Source: Burkholderiales bacterium
GTDB lineage: Bacteria; Pseudomonadota; Gammaproteobacteria; Burkholderiales; Usitatibacteraceae
Direction of reading: 5' to 3'
Length of the DNA: 45,810 nucleotides
NCBI GenBank assembly: GCA_017853245.1
Contig: JAFMJY010000006.1
Coordinates: forward strand, 1-45,810
Of this stretch, positions 7,995 through 18,012 are shown piece by piece. Each line of letters begins with the position of its first letter. Position 1 is the first letter of the stretch. A program made the position numbers and the translations under genes. The notes beneath the pieces were generated by a model, which was not told the origin of the DNA, searched no databases, and was given only the letters and a program-made list of their open reading frames with translations.

Positions 7995-8338
7995 GGCTTC
8001 GGCCCTCCCCTGGCCGCTTTTTCCTCGACACCAGAAGTCCCCTCACGCCGCTGCAGCTCGGCCAGCACGGCATCAAGCGGCACGCCTTCGCGCTCCAGCA
8101 ACACCAGGCAGTGAAACCAGAGATCGGCCATTTCGTGCACGAGTTGCGCGCGGTCGCCCGACTTGGCGGCGATCACCGTCTCGGTTGCTTCCTCGCCGAC
8201 TTTCTTCAGCACGGCGTCCAGTCCCTTGGCGTTGAGGGTGGCGACCCACGAGCCGCTGCCTCCCGCCTGGCGCCGTGCCGCAATGGCCTGCTCGAGGCGT
8301 CTCAGGATGCCTTCCGGATCGTGCGCGTCAGCCGCCAT
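7991..8338 (-). CDS. hisE: Phosphoribosyl-ATP diphosphatase
   Basis: HisE hydrolyses phosphoribosyl-ATP to phosphoribosyl-AMP, the second step of histidine synthesis. The 115-residue protein has the MazG-like motif [18 protein letters not shown] and [13 protein letters not shown], which hold the acidic metal-binding residues. The ATG at 8338 overlaps the end of hisI by 11 bases. In enterobacteria hisI and hisE are fused; here they are separate overlapping genes. Confidence 0.94.
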   Translation of the reverse strand: MAADAHDPEGILRRLEQAIAARRQAGGSGSWVATLNAKGLDAVLKKVGEEATETVIAAKSGDRAQLVHEMADLWFHCLVLLEREGVPLDAVLAELQRREGTSGVEEKAARGGPKP

Positions 8339-8729
8339 CGCGAAATTTCCCTGGTTCAGTGAGTACTGCGTCCGTGGCCTCCCAGCGCGGAGCGGCGGAA
8401 GCTGTATCAAGAAGATTGAAGAAACAGCGGCGGCGGCCGGTGTGGCAGGCAATGCCGCCCGCTTGGTCAACCTGCAGCAGCACTGCGTCGGCGTCACAGT
8501 CGAGTCGCACCTCGAGGACGCGCTGCGTGTGCCCCGAGGTCTCCCCCTTGCGCCACAGCGACGCGCGGGATCGCGACCAGTAGGTCGCCTGGCCCGTAGC
8601 CAACGTCTGCGCCAGCGCCTCGCGATTCATCCACGCGAGCATCAGAACTTCGCCCGACTGTGCATCCTGCGCGATGGCCGGCACCAGCCCGTCGGCATTC
8701 CACTTCACGGCATCGAGGTAGTCAGCCAT
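8328..8729 (-). CDS. hisI: Phosphoribosyl-AMP cyclohydrolase
   Basis: HisI opens the adenine ring of phosphoribosyl-AMP, the third step of histidine synthesis, using zinc. The 133-residue product contains [14 protein letters not shown] and [19 protein letters not shown]. Cysteine-containing segments DCDAD and [11 protein letters not shown] supply the metal ligands. The start lies 3 bases after the hisF stop and the end overlaps hisE. Confidence 0.95.
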   Translation of the reverse strand: MADYLDAVKWNADGLVPAIAQDAQSGEVLMLAWMNREALAQTLATGQATYWSRSRASLWRKGETSGHTQRVLEVRLDCDADAVLLQVDQAGGIACHTGRRRCFFNLLDTASAAPRWEATDAVLTEPGKFRDGG

Positions 8730-8732
8730 GGG

Positions 8733-9494
8733 TCAGAGCCGCATTTCGATGCCTCGACGGGCGAGAAACTGCTTGGCCTCCCGCACGGAGTGCTCACCGT
8801 AGTGAAAGATGGAAGCGGCCAGCACCGCATCCGCCCCGCCCACCTCCACACCCTGCGCGAGATGCTCGAGGCTGCCCACGCCGCCGCTCGCGATGACGGG
8901 CACCGGCACCGCCCTCGTGACCGCGCGGGTGAGCGCGAGATCGAAGCCCGACCTGGTGCCATCCCGGTCCATGCTGGTGAGGAGAATCTCTCCGGCGCCC
9001 AGCTCGGCCATGCGCGAAGCCCACTCCACGGCATCGAGGCCCGTCGCCTTGCGGCCGCCATGCGTAAACACTTCCCAGCGCCCTGGGCCGACAGCCTTGG
9101 CGTCCACAGCGACGACGATCGCTTGCGAGCCGAAGCGCGCCGCCGCTTCGGCGACGAGCGACGGGTCCTGAACCGCCGCGGTGTTGATGCTCACCTTGTC
9201 AGCGCCTGCGTTTAGCAGTTTTCGCACATCCTCCGCCTTGCGCACGCCCCCGCCCACGGTCAGGGGAATGAACACCTGCTCGGCAACCTGTTCGATCACC
9301 GGAATGATGGTGTCGCGCGCCTCGCTCGAGGCGGTGATGTCGAGGAAAGCGATTTCATCGGCCCCCTCGTCGCCGTATCGGCGAGCCACCTCAACCGGGT
9401 CCCCGGCATCGCGAAGGCTTTCGAAGTTCACGCCCTTCACAACGCGGCCGGCGTGCACGTCGAGGCAGGGAATGATCCGCTTGGCAAGGCCCAT
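8733..9494 (-). CDS. hisF: Imidazole glycerol phosphate synthase cyclase subunit
   Basis: HisF is the (beta/alpha)8 cyclase that uses ammonia from HisH to make imidazole glycerol phosphate and AICAR. The 253-residue protein starts with [20 protein letters not shown], where the catalytic aspartate is in CLD. It has the second catalytic aspartate in [10 protein letters not shown], and the phosphate sites TVGGGVR and ASGGVGS. It lies between hisA and hisI in the his run. Confidence 0.96.
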   Translation of the reverse strand: MGLAKRIIPCLDVHAGRVVKGVNFESLRDAGDPVEVARRYGDEGADEIAFLDITASSEARDTIIPVIEQVAEQVFIPLTVGGGVRKAEDVRKLLNAGADKVSINTAAVQDPSLVAEAAARFGSQAIVVAVDAKAVGPGRWEVFTHGGRKATGLDAVEWASRMAELGAGEILLTSMDRDGTRSGFDLALTRAVTRAVPVPVIASGGVGSLEHLAQGVEVGGADAVLAASIFHYGEHSVREAKQFLARRGIEMRL

Positions 9495-9529
9495 GGGAGA
9501 AAAGGTACACGCCGCCGGTAGCGGCGATG

Positions 9530-10267
9530 TCAGGACTCGCCGTCGGCGAGTTTCTGGGCGGCGGCAAAGTCGAGCCGGCCCTCATAGATTGCGCGCCCGG
9601 TGATGGCGCCGGTGATGCCCTCGGCCTCCACCTCGCGAAGGCGCCTCACGTCATCCAGGCCCGTGAGGCCCCCGCTCGCAATGACGGGGATGGTGAGCGC
9701 CTGGGCGAGTTTCACGGTGGCCTCGATGTTCACGCCCTGCAACATGCCGTCGCGCCCGATGTCCGTGTGTATCACTGCCTCGACGCCGTAATCCTGGAAG
9801 CGCTTGGCGAGGTCGACGACGTCGTGCCCGGTGAGCTTGGACCAGCCGTCGGTGGCTACTTTGCCGTCGCGCGCATCAAGCCCCACCATGATGTGCCCCG
9901 GGAAGGCGTCGCAAGCCTCATGCAGGAACCCGGGGTTCTTCACGGCGGCGGTGCCGATGATCACGTACGCCACACCGTCATCCAGGTAGCGCTCGATGGT
10001 GTCGAGGTCCCGGATGCCGCCGCCCACCTGGATGGGAATCTCGGGGTCGACGGCCTCGATGATGGCCTTGACCGCCGAGGCATTGCGCGGCTTGCCGGCA
10101 AACGCCCCGTTCAGGTCCACGACGTGGATGCGCCGCGCGCCCTGGCTCGCCCAGTGCTCGGCCGTCTTCCCGGGGTTGTCGGAGAAGACCGTGGCGGTCG
10201 ACATCTCGCCTTGCTCGAGGCGAACGCAGCGGCCGTCCTTGAGGTCGATGGCGGGGATGAGCAACAT
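9530..10267 (-). CDS. hisA: ProFAR isomerase (phosphoribosylformimino-AICAR-P isomerase)
   Basis: HisA isomerises ProFAR to PRFAR, an Amadori rearrangement in the fourth step of histidine synthesis. The 245-residue barrel begins [17 protein letters not shown], with the catalytic aspartate in AIDLKDG. It has the second catalytic aspartate in [10 protein letters not shown] and the phosphate loops VGGGIR and ASGGL. The ATG at 10267 is selected because the reading frame upstream is not conserved and runs into hisH. Confidence 0.96.
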   Translation of the reverse strand: MLLIPAIDLKDGRCVRLEQGEMSTATVFSDNPGKTAEHWASQGARRIHVVDLNGAFAGKPRNASAVKAIIEAVDPEIPIQVGGGIRDLDTIERYLDDGVAYVIIGTAAVKNPGFLHEACDAFPGHIMVGLDARDGKVATDGWSKLTGHDVVDLAKRFQDYGVEAVIHTDIGRDGMLQGVNIEATVKLAQALTIPVIASGGLTGLDDVRRLREVEAEGITGAITGRAIYEGRLDFAAAQKLADGES

Positions 10268-10280
10268 GGGGCGACGCGGG

Positions 10281-10916
10281 TCAGGGATTCCAGGTGGCGA
10301 AATTCGCGAGGAGCTTGAGCCCGACAGCAGCGCTCTTTTCCGGATGGAACTGCGTCGCAACGATGTTATCCCTCGCGATCGCCGCGGTAAAGGCGTGCGG
10401 ATAACGCGCCCATCCCAGGGTGAGAGCCGGGTCGCCCGGCACGCCGTAGTAGCTATGGACGAAGTAGAACCGCTCGCCGTCCCGGATGCCCCGCCACAGG
10501 GGGTGCGGGCGGGATTGCCAGACCTCGTTCCAGCCCATGTGAGGCACTTTCAGGCCGGCCTCCCGGGTCTCGGCTGCGTCGCGGAAAGCCAGCACCCTGC
10601 CGGGAAGCAGTCCCAGGCCTCGCGTCGGGCCCTCCGCGCTCTCCTCGAATAGCATCTGAAGGCCGATGCACAAGCCAAGGAATGGCTTGGCCCCGGCAGC
10701 CTCTCGAACCGCCTGCCCGAGGCCGCTTTCGGCCAACCCCCGCATGCAATCGGGCATGGCACCCTGGCCCGGGAAGACGACTCGGTCAGCCGCGCGCACC
10801 ACCTCCGGGTGGGCGGAGATCTCCACGCGGTCGCCAGGCGCCACCTGCGCCAGCGCCTTCGCAACGGAGCGCAAGTTGCCCATCCCGTAATCGACGATTG
10901 CGATGCGCTGAGCCAT
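10281..10916 (-). CDS. hisH: Imidazole glycerol phosphate synthase glutaminase subunit
   Basis: HisH is a class I glutamine amidotransferase that feeds ammonia to HisF. The 211-residue protein begins [17 protein letters not shown], holds the nucleophile cysteine in [11 protein letters not shown], and has the catalytic histidine-glutamate pair in TQFHPEKSA. The ATG at 10916 gives the usual family length. It precedes hisA by 13 bases. Confidence 0.96.
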   Translation of the reverse strand: MAQRIAIVDYGMGNLRSVAKALAQVAPGDRVEISAHPEVVRAADRVVFPGQGAMPDCMRGLAESGLGQAVREAAGAKPFLGLCIGLQMLFEESAEGPTRGLGLLPGRVLAFRDAAETREAGLKVPHMGWNEVWQSRPHPLWRGIRDGERFYFVHSYYGVPGDPALTLGWARYPHAFTAAIARDNIVATQFHPEKSAAVGLKLLANFATWNP

Positions 10917-10951
10917 GACGGCAGTCGCCGGCGAAGCCGGCGGAAACGGAG

Positions 10952-11539
10952 TTAGAGGGCGCCCTTGGTGGAGGGAATGGTGCCGGCCGCCCGCGGGTCG
11001 AGCTCGACCGAGGCGCGCAGCGCGCGCGCGAAGGCCTTGAAAACCGTCTCGCACTGGTGGTGGGCATTGGCGCCGCGCAGGCAATCGATATGCACGGTTG
11101 CCATGGCGTGGTTCACGAACCCCTGGAAAAACTCATGGGTGAGGTCCAAGTCGAAATCGCCGACTCGCGCCCGCGTGAATGGCACGTGGAACTCGAGGCC
11201 CGGGCGCCCTGAAAAATCGATCACGGCGCGCGACAGGGCTTCGTCGAGCGGCACGTAGGCATGGCCGTAACGGCGAATGCCCTTGCGATCCCCGAGCGCC
11301 TGGGCCACGGCCATGCCGAGCGTGATGCCGATGTCCTCCACCGTGTGGTGAGCGTCGATCTGCAGGTCTCCCTTGGCGCGAACGGTGAGGTCGGTCGCGC
11401 CGTGACGGGCGATCTGGTCGAGCATGTGGTCGAGGAACGGGATGCCCGAGGCGAGCTCCGTCCGGCCCGATCCGTCCAGGTTCACGGCCACGAAGATCTG
11501 CGTTTCCTTGGTGTCGCGCTGCACTTCGGCGGTGCGCAT
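10952..11539 (-). CDS. hisB: Imidazoleglycerol-phosphate dehydratase
   Basis: This enzyme dehydrates imidazole glycerol phosphate to imidazole acetol phosphate with manganese. The 195-residue product is the dehydratase only, without the phosphatase domain found in enterobacterial HisB. It shows [24 protein letters not shown] and [19 protein letters not shown], which contain the metal-binding histidines and glutamates. It starts 5 bases after hisC. A separate histidinol-phosphatase is not encoded in the visible his run. Confidence 0.96.
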   Translation of the reverse strand: MRTAEVQRDTKETQIFVAVNLDGSGRTELASGIPFLDHMLDQIARHGATDLTVRAKGDLQIDAHHTVEDIGITLGMAVAQALGDRKGIRRYGHAYVPLDEALSRAVIDFSGRPGLEFHVPFTRARVGDFDLDLTHEFFQGFVNHAMATVHIDCLRGANAHHQCETVFKAFARALRASVELDPRAAGTIPSTKGAL

Positions 11540-11544
11540 GGGGC

Positions 11545-12615
11545 TCACTCGATCACGTCGGCCAGGGCTGCCAGCAGGGCTGAATTCTCGTCGGCAGTCC
11601 CGACGCTGAATCGCAGGCACTGGCACAGCAGGGCATGGTGTCCATGAAGATTGCGAACCAGTATTTTACGCGCCTTGAGCCCCTCGAACGCCCGCTGCGC
11701 ATTGGGGAGGCGCGCGAGCACGAAATTGGCTGCGGACGGAAAGCGCTCGACGCCGCCGATGGCATCGAGCCCAGCCTCGAGTCGCGCGCGCTCGGCGACG
11801 ATCTGGCGACACTGCGCTTCAAGCACTGGCCTGTGCTCAAGAAGGAATTGGCCGGCCACCATCGAGAGGGCATTCACGTTGTAGGGCAGGCGCACCTTGT
11901 CCAGCTCGGCCAGCCACTCCTCCGGGCCGGCAGCCAGGCCCAGCCGCAGCCCGGCGAGGCCCAGCTTCGACACGGTTCGCACCACCATCACGTTGTCGCG
12001 ACGCTCGCATTCCGGCAGCCAGGTCGCGCCACCGGTGAACGGGTAGTAGGCCTCGTCGACCACCACGAGCCCCGGAGCCGCCTCCACGATGGCCGCGATG
12101 GCTTCGCGCGGAAAAAGGTTGCCGGTGGGATTGTTCGGATAGGCGACCCACACGAGCGCCGGCTGGTGCGCGGCGATGGCGGCCAGCACGGCGGGGAGGT
12201 CGATCGTGAAATCCGGCCGTAGAGGAACCCCCACATAGCGCATGCCGGCGAGCGTGGCGCTCATGCGATACATCACGAACGAGGGCTCGAGGGAGAGCAT
12301 CGCGGCGCCGGGGCGAGCCAGCGCCAAGGCAATCGATTGCAGCAGCTCGTCAGAGCCGTTGCCCAGAACAACCGGGAGGGCGGCCGGAATTCCCATCGCC
12401 TCGCGCAACACGGCCTTCAACTCGCCGGCTCGCGGGTCCGGATATCGGTTCACGGCAACGGCGGCAAGGCGCTTCCCCAGATCTTCCGCCAGCGCCACGG
12501 GGAGCCGATGCGGATTTTCCATGGCATCGAGCTTGACCATGCCATCCGACGGCGTCACCCGGTAGGCGGACAGGGCGCGGATCTCCTCGCGCACCCAGTC
12601 GGCAGCGCGCGCCAC
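11545..12615 (-). CDS. hisC: Histidinol-phosphate aminotransferase
   Basis: HisC is a PLP-dependent class II aminotransferase converting imidazole acetol phosphate to histidinol phosphate. The 356-residue product has YPNNPTGN (residues 159-166), the PLP aspartate in VVVDEAYY and the Schiff-base lysine K217 in [14 protein letters not shown]. The start is a GTG at 12615, 2 bases from the hisD stop. Confidence 0.95.
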   Translation of the reverse strand: MARAADWVREEIRALSAYRVTPSDGMVKLDAMENPHRLPVALAEDLGKRLAAVAVNRYPDPRAGELKAVLREAMGIPAALPVVLGNGSDELLQSIALALARPGAAMLSLEPSFVMYRMSATLAGMRYVGVPLRPDFTIDLPAVLAAIAAHQPALVWVAYPNNPTGNLFPREAIAAIVEAAPGLVVVDEAYYPFTGGATWLPECERRDNVMVVRTVSKLGLAGLRLGLAAGPEEWLAELDKVRLPYNVNALSMVAGQFLLEHRPVLEAQCRQIVAERARLEAGLDAIGGVERFPSAANFVLARLPNAQRAFEGLKARKILVRNLHGHHALLCQCLRFSVGTADENSALLAALADVIE

Positions 12616-12617
12616 CC

Positions 12618-13919
12618 CTAGCCCTTCCCGCGCAGCTCGGCGCTGCGCGCGTGCGCCTCGAGCCCCTCGGCGCGGGCCAGCGCGCTGGCAGTCTTGCCCA
12701 GTCGCCCCGCTGCGTCCGGCGATACGCGGATCAGGCTGGTGCGCTTCTGAAAGTCGTAGACACCCAGCGGCGAGGAGAAGCGCGCGCTCCGGGAAGTGGG
12801 CAGCACATGATTGGGCCCGGCGCAGTAATCGCCCAATGACTCAGAGGCGTAGTGCCCGAGAAAGATGGCACCGGCGTGGCGCAGCTTGGGCAGCAGCGCC
12901 TCGGGGTCCGCCACGGCGAGCTCCAGGTGCTCGGGAGCGATGCGATTGGCCATGGCGCAGGCTTCATCGAGGTCCTGCACCACGATGAGCGCACCCCGGG
13001 CTGCAAGCGACGCAGCGATGATGTCCCGGCGCGGCATCGTGGGCAGCGCGCGCCCGATCGCTGCGGCGACGCGATCGGCGAGCGAGGCGTCCGGCGTGAG
13101 CAGAATGGCCTGCGCCACCTCGTCGTGCTCCGCCTGGGAAAAGAGATCCATCGCCACCCACTCGGGGTTCGCGCTCGCGTCGGCGATGACCAGGATTTCG
13201 GAGGGGCCGGCCACCATGTCGATACCGACCCTGCCGAAGACCTGGCGCTTGGCCGTGGCCACATAGGCGTTGCCGGGCCCGACAATCTTGTCGACCGGCG
13301 GCACCGTCCCCGTGCCGAAGGCGAGCGCGCCGACCGCCTGCGCGCCCCCCACCCGAAAGATACGGTCGACGCCCGCAAGCGAAGCGGCCGCCAGTACGTG
13401 GTCGTTGAGCAGGCCGTCTGGGGTCGGCACCACCATCACCAGCTCTCCGACCCCTGCCACCTTCGCGGCAATGGCATTCATCAGCACCGACGACGGGTAC
13501 GCCGCCTTGCCACCGGGAACATAAAGCCCTGCGCGGTCCAGCGGGGTCACCTGCTGGCCGAGGATCGTGCCGTCGCCATTGTCGACCTGCCAGCTTTCGA
13601 GGTGCTGTCGCTCGTGGAACGCGCGGATGCGGCTCGCCGCAAGCTTCAACGCCTCGGCCTCGGCGGGTTGGATGCGACCCAGCGCCGCCCGAGCGGCCTC
13701 GACGCTCACGCACAAATCGCTCGCCGAAGCAGGATTCCAGCGGTCGAACTGGCGCGTGAAGCGCAGCAGGGCAGCGTCGCCCTCCGACTTGACCGCCGCG
13801 AGGATGCCCGCCACCGCCTGCTCGACGGCGCCATCCTGGGCAGCCTCGAAGGCAAGCAGCGCTTCAAGAGACGCCTCGAAGCCCGCCTCCCGCGACGACA
13901 GTCGGCGAACCTCAGGCAC
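12618..13919 (-). CDS. hisD: Histidinol dehydrogenase
   Basis: HisD oxidises histidinol to histidine in two NAD-dependent steps at a zinc site. The product is about 433 residues, the usual length. Seen in the sequence are [45 protein letters not shown] and RIAPEHLEL with the catalytic glutamate-histidine pair, and [13 protein letters not shown] near the zinc site. A GTG at 13919 overlapping the hisG stop by 8 bases is preferred; a TTG at 13934 in the same frame is an alternative. Confidence 0.94.
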   Translation of the reverse strand: MPEVRRLSSREAGFEASLEALLAFEAAQDGAVEQAVAGILAAVKSEGDAALLRFTRQFDRWNPASASDLCVSVEAARAALGRIQPAEAEALKLAASRIRAFHERQHLESWQVDNGDGTILGQQVTPLDRAGLYVPGGKAAYPSSVLMNAIAAKVAGVGELVMVVPTPDGLLNDHVLAAASLAGVDRIFRVGGAQAVGALAFGTGTVPPVDKIVGPGNAYVATAKRQVFGRVGIDMVAGPSEILVIADASANPEWVAMDLFSQAEHDEVAQAILLTPDASLADRVAAAIGRALPTMPRRDIIAASLAARGALIVVQDLDEACAMANRIAPEHLELAVADPEALLPKLRHAGAIFLGHYASESLGDYCAGPNHVLPTSRSARFSSPLGVYDFQKRTSLIRVSPDAAGRLGKTASALARAEGLEAHARSAELRGKG

Positions 13920-14550
13920 GAGCGGCTTTCCCAAACGCCTCGATGAGGGGCACCACCTCCGCCCGCTTGGTCTTCAGCGAGGCGGGGTTCACGATCAGCC
14001 GGCTCGACACCGGCTGGATTTCCTCGACCACCTTCAGCTTGTTGGCGCGTAGCGTGCCGCCGGTGTCGACCAGGTCGACGATGGCGTCGGCAAGGCCGAC
14101 CAGCGGGGCAAGCTCCATCGAGCCGTAGAGCTTGATGAGGTCGACGTGCATGCCCTTGGCCGCGAAATGCTCGCGAGCGGTTTTCACGTACTTGGTGGCG
14201 ACCCGCAGGCGCGCGCCGCGCCGGATGGCCGCGGGGTAGTCGAAGGCCTCGGGCGCCGCCACGACGAGCCGGCACCGGGCGATTCCGAGGTCGATGGGCT
14301 GATAGAGCCCCCGGCCGCCGTGCTCGATCAGGAGGTCTCGGCCCGCCACCCCCAGGTCGGCTGCGCCGTACTGGACGTAGGTAGGGACGTCGGCAGCCCG
14401 CACCAGGATCACCCGCACGCCATCACGGTTGGTAGGGACGATCAGGCGCCGGTCGGTATCGCCGCTTACGACGGGCTTCACCCCGGCCGCCGAAAGCAAC
14501 GGCAGCGTTTCGTCGTAAATGCGGCCCTTGGAGAGCGCAATGGTGATCAT
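13912..14550 (-). CDS. hisG: ATP phosphoribosyltransferase, short (HisGS) form
   Basis: HisG joins ATP and PRPP in the first step of histidine synthesis. The 212-residue length marks the short form, which lacks the C-terminal regulatory domain and normally requires HisZ for activity and feedback control; hisZ is not in this window. The protein starts [19 protein letters not shown], contains [13 protein letters not shown] and has the PRPP-binding segment [18 protein letters not shown]. The ATG at 14550 fits the family. It heads the his genes 52 bases after ibaG; murA, often placed there, is absent. Confidence 0.95.
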   Translation of the reverse strand: MITIALSKGRIYDETLPLLSAAGVKPVVSGDTDRRLIVPTNRDGVRVILVRAADVPTYVQYGAADLGVAGRDLLIEHGGRGLYQPIDLGIARCRLVVAAPEAFDYPAAIRRGARLRVATKYVKTAREHFAAKGMHVDLIKLYGSMELAPLVGLADAIVDLVDTGGTLRANKLKVVEEIQPVSSRLIVNPASLKTKRAEVVPLIEAFGKAARA

Positions 14551-14602
14551 GGTCGTTCGACGGCCGGGCGCGGAAGCAGCCACCCCGGAGGGTGGCGACG
14601 CC

Positions 14603-14842
14603 TCACTGGCCCTGCCACTCCTCGGGGGACAGGGTGCGCAACGCGAGGGCGTGAACTTCCTGCTTCATCCGGTCGCCCAGGGCGGCATAGACCATCTGGT
14701 GGCGACGAACGCGATTGAGCCCTGCGAAGGCCGGGCTCACCACCAGGGCCTCGAAGTGCACGCCATCGTCGCCGCGAACGTCCAGGTGCGTGCAGTCGAT
14801 GGCGCCGCGAATGATCGCGTCGAGGGATTGGGCGTCGGCCAT
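14603..14842 (-). CDS. ibaG: BolA-family protein, IbaG type
   Basis: IbaG/BolA proteins work with monothiol glutaredoxins in iron-sulfur handling and are linked to acid stress. The 79-residue product has the BolA core with [19 protein letters not shown], then [14 protein letters not shown] and a C-terminal [12 protein letters not shown]. The HQMVY histidine is the conserved cluster ligand of the family. It lies 6 bases from the ABC permease gene upstream, consistent with co-transcription with mla and yad genes. Confidence 0.9.
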   Translation of the reverse strand: MADAQSLDAIIRGAIDCTHLDVRGDDGVHFEALVVSPAFAGLNRVRRHQMVYAALGDRMKQEVHALALRTLSPEEWQGQ

Positions 14843-14848
14843 GGGGGT

Positions 14849-15607
14849 CTAGTGGCGCAGCTTGGTGCCGCGCGCAAGGAGGCGCAGGGCCGTGAATGAT
14901 AGGGCACCGAGCGCAGCGGTCGCAATCGCGAGGCTTCGCCAGGGCGACACGTCCGACTGGCCGAAGAAGGCGAAGCGAAAGCCATCGACCGCGTAGAAAA
15001 ACGGGTTCAAGTAGGAGAACACCTGCCAGGCCGGGGGCAAGGTCGCCACCGAGTAGAAGACACCCGCGAGGAAGGTCAGGGGTGTGACGGTGAAGTTCTG
15101 GAAGGCAGCCAGCTGGTCGAACTTGTCCGATCCGATGCCGGCGAGAATCCCCATCACCCCGAGAAGGCCAGCCCCGACCGCCGTGAAGGCGAGGAGCCAG
15201 CCCGGGTGAGGAAGCGGAAGGGGGATGAACAACGCCACGCACGCCAGGACGCCCGCGCCCACCGCCACGGCCCGGACGACGGATGCCAGAAGGTACGCCG
15301 CGAACAGGTCCCGATGCGTCATCGGCGCAAGCAGAATGAACACGATGTTGCCGGTGACCTTGGACTGGATGATCGACGACGAGCTATTGGCGAACGCGTT
15401 TTGGAGCATCGCCATCATTACGAGACCCACCAACAGGAACTGCACGTAGGACACGCCGGGGTAGGCCTCGACCCGGCCGGCCAGCGCGTGGGAGAACACC
15501 ACGAGGTAGAGGACCGTGGTGAGGACGGGCGCGGCGATGGTCTGGAAAGCCACCTTCCAGAAGCGCAGCACTTCCTTGAAGAGCAGCGTGCGGAATCCCG
15601 GGCTCAT
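14849..15607 (-). CDS. ABC-2 type export permease (YadH-like)
   Basis: The 252-residue integral membrane protein has about six hydrophobic helices and the ABC-2 family features of the YadH/NodJ type, including LVGLVMMAMLQNAF and the late loop LNPFFYAVDGFRFAFFG. It partners with the ATPase encoded directly upstream, with which it overlaps by 4 bases. The substrate is unknown. This ABC pair is commonly found between mlaB and ibaG in betaproteobacteria, which hints at an envelope role, but that is inference. Confidence 0.87.
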   Translation of the reverse strand: MSPGFRTLLFKEVLRFWKVAFQTIAAPVLTTVLYLVVFSHALAGRVEAYPGVSYVQFLLVGLVMMAMLQNAFANSSSSIIQSKVTGNIVFILLAPMTHRDLFAAYLLASVVRAVAVGAGVLACVALFIPLPLPHPGWLLAFTAVGAGLLGVMGILAGIGSDKFDQLAAFQNFTVTPLTFLAGVFYSVATLPPAWQVFSYLNPFFYAVDGFRFAFFGQSDVSPWRSLAIATAALGALSFTALRLLARGTKLRH

Positions 15608-16524
15608 GGGGCAGCCCCGGCCCGCGGCTCGCGCGCCATGATCTTCACGAAGACTTCCTCGAGCTCAGGCTCCGCCACCTCGACATGGGTCACCGTGAGC
15701 CCGGCGGCCCGCAACGCCCCGAGCGCCTCTTCGACGTGGGCCGCGTTCTGCACCGGGATGCGATGCCAGCCCGCGGTGTCGGGACCGTTGCCCGGCAAAA
15801 GCCCGGCCGGGACCTCGCCGCGCGCGAGCTTCACGCGCAGGAGTCGCTCGGAGAACGAGTCCAACAGCCGGCGCGTGGTGTCGAGCGCCACGACGCGCCC
15901 GCCCTTCATCATCGCGATGCGCGAGCACAGGTTTTGGGCCTCTTCGAGGTAGTGGGTGGTGAGCACGATCGTGTGCCCGGCGGCGTTTAGCTCGCGGACG
16001 AATTCCCACAGGGCCTGGCGCAGCTCCACGTCGACGCCCGCCGTCGGCTCGTCCAGCACGATCACGGGGGGCCGGTGCACGAGCGCCTGCGCCACCATCA
16101 CGCGGCGCTTCATGCCACCGGAGAGGGATCGCATGTTGGCGCGCGCCTTGCCCGCGAGGTCCAGGCGGGCCAGTAGCTCGTCGATCCACGCGCCGTTGCG
16201 GCGCAGCCCGAAGTACCCACTCTGCAGCTCCAGCGTCTCGCGAACGGTGAAGAAGGGGTCGAAGACGATTTCCTGCGGCACGATGCCGACCGAACGGCGG
16301 GCCTGGAGGGGATCTGCCACCACGTCGTGGCCCATGATCCGAAGCTCGCCCGCGTCAGCCCGCACCAGGCCGCCCAGCGCGGAGATCAGCGTCGTCTTGC
16401 CTGCGCCATTGGGGCCGAGGAGCGCGAAGAACTCCCCCTCGTCAATGCGCAAGTCGACGCCATCGAGCGCCTGCACCAGGCCGAAGCGCTTTCGCGCCCC
16501 GCGAACCTCGACCGCAGCGCCCAC
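15604..16524 (-). CDS. ABC transporter ATP-binding protein (YadG-like)
   Basis: This 306-residue ATPase energises the adjacent ABC-2 permease. It shows Walker [10 protein letters not shown], the Q-loop in GIVPQEI, the signature LSGGMKRR, Walker B VIVLDEPTAGVD and the switch histidine in LTTHYLEEA. A C-terminal extension of about 80 residues resembles the regulatory region of exporters of this type. The GTG at 16524, one base after the mlaB stop, is taken as the start because the reading frame upstream lies inside mlaB. Confidence 0.9.
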   Translation of the reverse strand: MGAAVEVRGARKRFGLVQALDGVDLRIDEGEFFALLGPNGAGKTTLISALGGLVRADAGELRIMGHDVVADPLQARRSVGIVPQEIVFDPFFTVRETLELQSGYFGLRRNGAWIDELLARLDLAGKARANMRSLSGGMKRRVMVAQALVHRPPVIVLDEPTAGVDVELRQALWEFVRELNAAGHTIVLTTHYLEEAQNLCSRIAMMKGGRVVALDTTRRLLDSFSERLLRVKLARGEVPAGLLPGNGPDTAGWHRIPVQNAAHVEEALGALRAAGLTVTHVEVAEPELEEVFVKIMAREPRAGAAP

Positions 16525-16525
16525 G

Positions 16526-16828
16526 TCAGGGCGCGGTCGGCTGCACGAGCTGCTCGATGCCGTACAGGGAAGCAAGAGCCAGCAGGTTGGCCGGCAGGTG
16601 GGTGAACGAAAGCGCAATGCCGCGGCGCTGCGCCACTCGCCGCCACTCGAGCAGCAGGGCGAGGGCTGCCGAGTCCACCTCGCTCACTCGGGAGAAGTCG
16701 ACCGTCACTCGCCCCGGGAGGTCCGCGCGCGCCGAAAAAGCCTGGGCCTGCGCAAGTACCGTGGCGACGCTGTCAAACGAAAGCGGGCCCTCGGGGGCAA
16801 GGGTCTCCTCGGAAGCAGCCCCGTTCAC
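16526..16828 (-). CDS. mlaB: STAS-domain protein MlaB
   Basis: MlaB is the small cytoplasmic STAS subunit that binds MlaF and stabilises the MlaFEDB phospholipid transporter. The 100-residue product has a single STAS fold, with the core VTVDFSRVSEVDSAALALLL; the serine in VDSAAL corresponds to the conserved Thr/Ser of the family. It begins with a GTG overlapping the mlaC stop (GTGA). Confidence 0.88.
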   Translation of the reverse strand: MNGAASEETLAPEGPLSFDSVATVLAQAQAFSARADLPGRVTVDFSRVSEVDSAALALLLEWRRVAQRRGIALSFTHLPANLLALASLYGIEQLVQPTAP

Positions 16829-17478
16829 TTTTTAGGCTCGGCCCTGGCGGCGCCGCGCGAGGCCTCGGAGGCGCGGTTGCGGTCGGCAAGCGTCTTGATG
16901 AGCCCGTCGATGCCGCTCTTCTGGATCTGGTCGTTGAAGGACGAGCGATAAGTCGTCACGAGCGAAACGCCGTCGACGAGGACGTCGTACACCTTCCATG
17001 TGCTGCCCGAGCGCCCCATGCCGAAATCGATCGGGATCGGCTGCCCGCCAGGCTGGCTCACCACCACCTTCACGGTGACGTCATCGTCCTTCGGCGCCAC
17101 CTTGGCGGGCTTCACGTCGACGGTCTGATTTCGGTATTGCGAAAGCGACGTGGAGTAAGTGCGGACGAGGAGCGTCTGGAACTCCCGCGTCAGCGCCGCC
17201 TTCTGGGCATCGCTCGCCTGCGACCAGGAGCGGCCCACCGCGAGCCGAGTCATGCGGGCGAAGTCGAAGTGCGGCAGCACTTTCGCCTCGACCAGCTCGA
17301 AAAGCCGCGCCGGGTTGCCTCCTTGCAGGTCCCGGTTGGCGCGGATGAGGCCGAGGGTCTCGTCGATGGACTGCCGGACGAGGGCGTCAGGCGCAACGTC
17401 CTGGGCAATGACGGGCGTGGCGCAGAGGAGGCTTGCCGCACAGGCAACGGCCGCACAACGGAGGAGGCGCGTGATCAT
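16825..17478 (-). CDS. mlaC: Periplasmic phospholipid-binding protein MlaC
   Basis: MlaC shuttles phospholipid between the outer-membrane MlaA complex and MlaFEDB. The 217-residue product has a signal peptide (about residues 1-25, ending TPVIAQ) and the family pattern: ARLFELVEAKVLPHFDFARM, AVGRSWSQAS, and the late WKVYDVLVDGVSLVTTYRSS. It lies 43 bases after mlaD with no mlaA between them, although many relatives have mlaA in that position. Confidence 0.92.
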   Translation of the reverse strand: MITRLLRCAAVACAASLLCATPVIAQDVAPDALVRQSIDETLGLIRANRDLQGGNPARLFELVEAKVLPHFDFARMTRLAVGRSWSQASDAQKAALTREFQTLLVRTYSTSLSQYRNQTVDVKPAKVAPKDDDVTVKVVVSQPGGQPIPIDFGMGRSGSTWKVYDVLVDGVSLVTTYRSSFNDQIQKSGIDGLIKTLADRNRASEASRGAARAEPKK

Positions 17479-17521
17479 CGAGGAGCTTTGGTCTATGGGG
17501 CAGCAAGCCGCACGGCGCCAC

Positions 17522-17995
17522 TCACTTGGAGGGCGCTGCGTCTTCCTGCGCCTTGTTGAACAGGAACTGGCCGATCAGGCGCTCGAGCACGATCGCCGAC
17601 TGGGTGAGGGTGATGCGGTCGCCGTCGGCGAGCTTCTTGTCATCCCCACCGGCATCGAGCCCGATGTACTGCTCGCCCAGCAGCCCGGAGGTGAGGATGG
17701 AGGCGCTGGTGTCCTTGGGAAAGCCGTAGCGGGCGTCGAGCGCCAGCGTGACGGAGGCCTGGAAGCGGTCGTTGTCGAAGCGGATCTCCGCCACGCGGCC
17801 CACCAGGACGCCGGCGCTGCGAACCGGCGCCCGCACCTTCAGGCCCCCGATGTTGTCGAAGCGGGCCTGGACGCGATAGGTGGAGGACGGCGTCTCGGCG
17901 CCGAGGTTGCCGACCTTCAGCGCCAGCACGAGCAGCGCGGCGAAGCCGGCCAACACGAAGGCGCCGAACCAGAAATCGAGCGTTGTTCTTTCCAT
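17522..17995 (-). CDS. mlaD: MCE-domain protein MlaD
   Basis: MlaD forms a hexameric lipid-binding ring anchored in the inner membrane. The 157-residue product has one N-terminal membrane helix (about residues 9-27) and one MCE domain with FDNIGGLKVRAPVRSAGVLV and the pore-loop region GLLGEQYIGLDAGG. It lies between mlaE and mlaC, with 17 bases to mlaE. Confidence 0.93.
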   Translation of the reverse strand: MERTTLDFWFGAFVLAGFAALLVLALKVGNLGAETPSSTYRVQARFDNIGGLKVRAPVRSAGVLVGRVAEIRFDNDRFQASVTLALDARYGFPKDTSASILTSGLLGEQYIGLDAGGDDKKLADGDRITLTQSAIVLERLIGQFLFNKAQEDAAPSK

Positions 17996-18012
17996 GTCGG
18001 GTTCCTGGGCCC

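Noticed and set aside
14551-14602. Histidine attenuator (leader peptide with a His run) ahead of hisG
   Set aside because: Only 52 bases separate ibaG from hisG and no histidine-codon run or terminator hairpin is seen.
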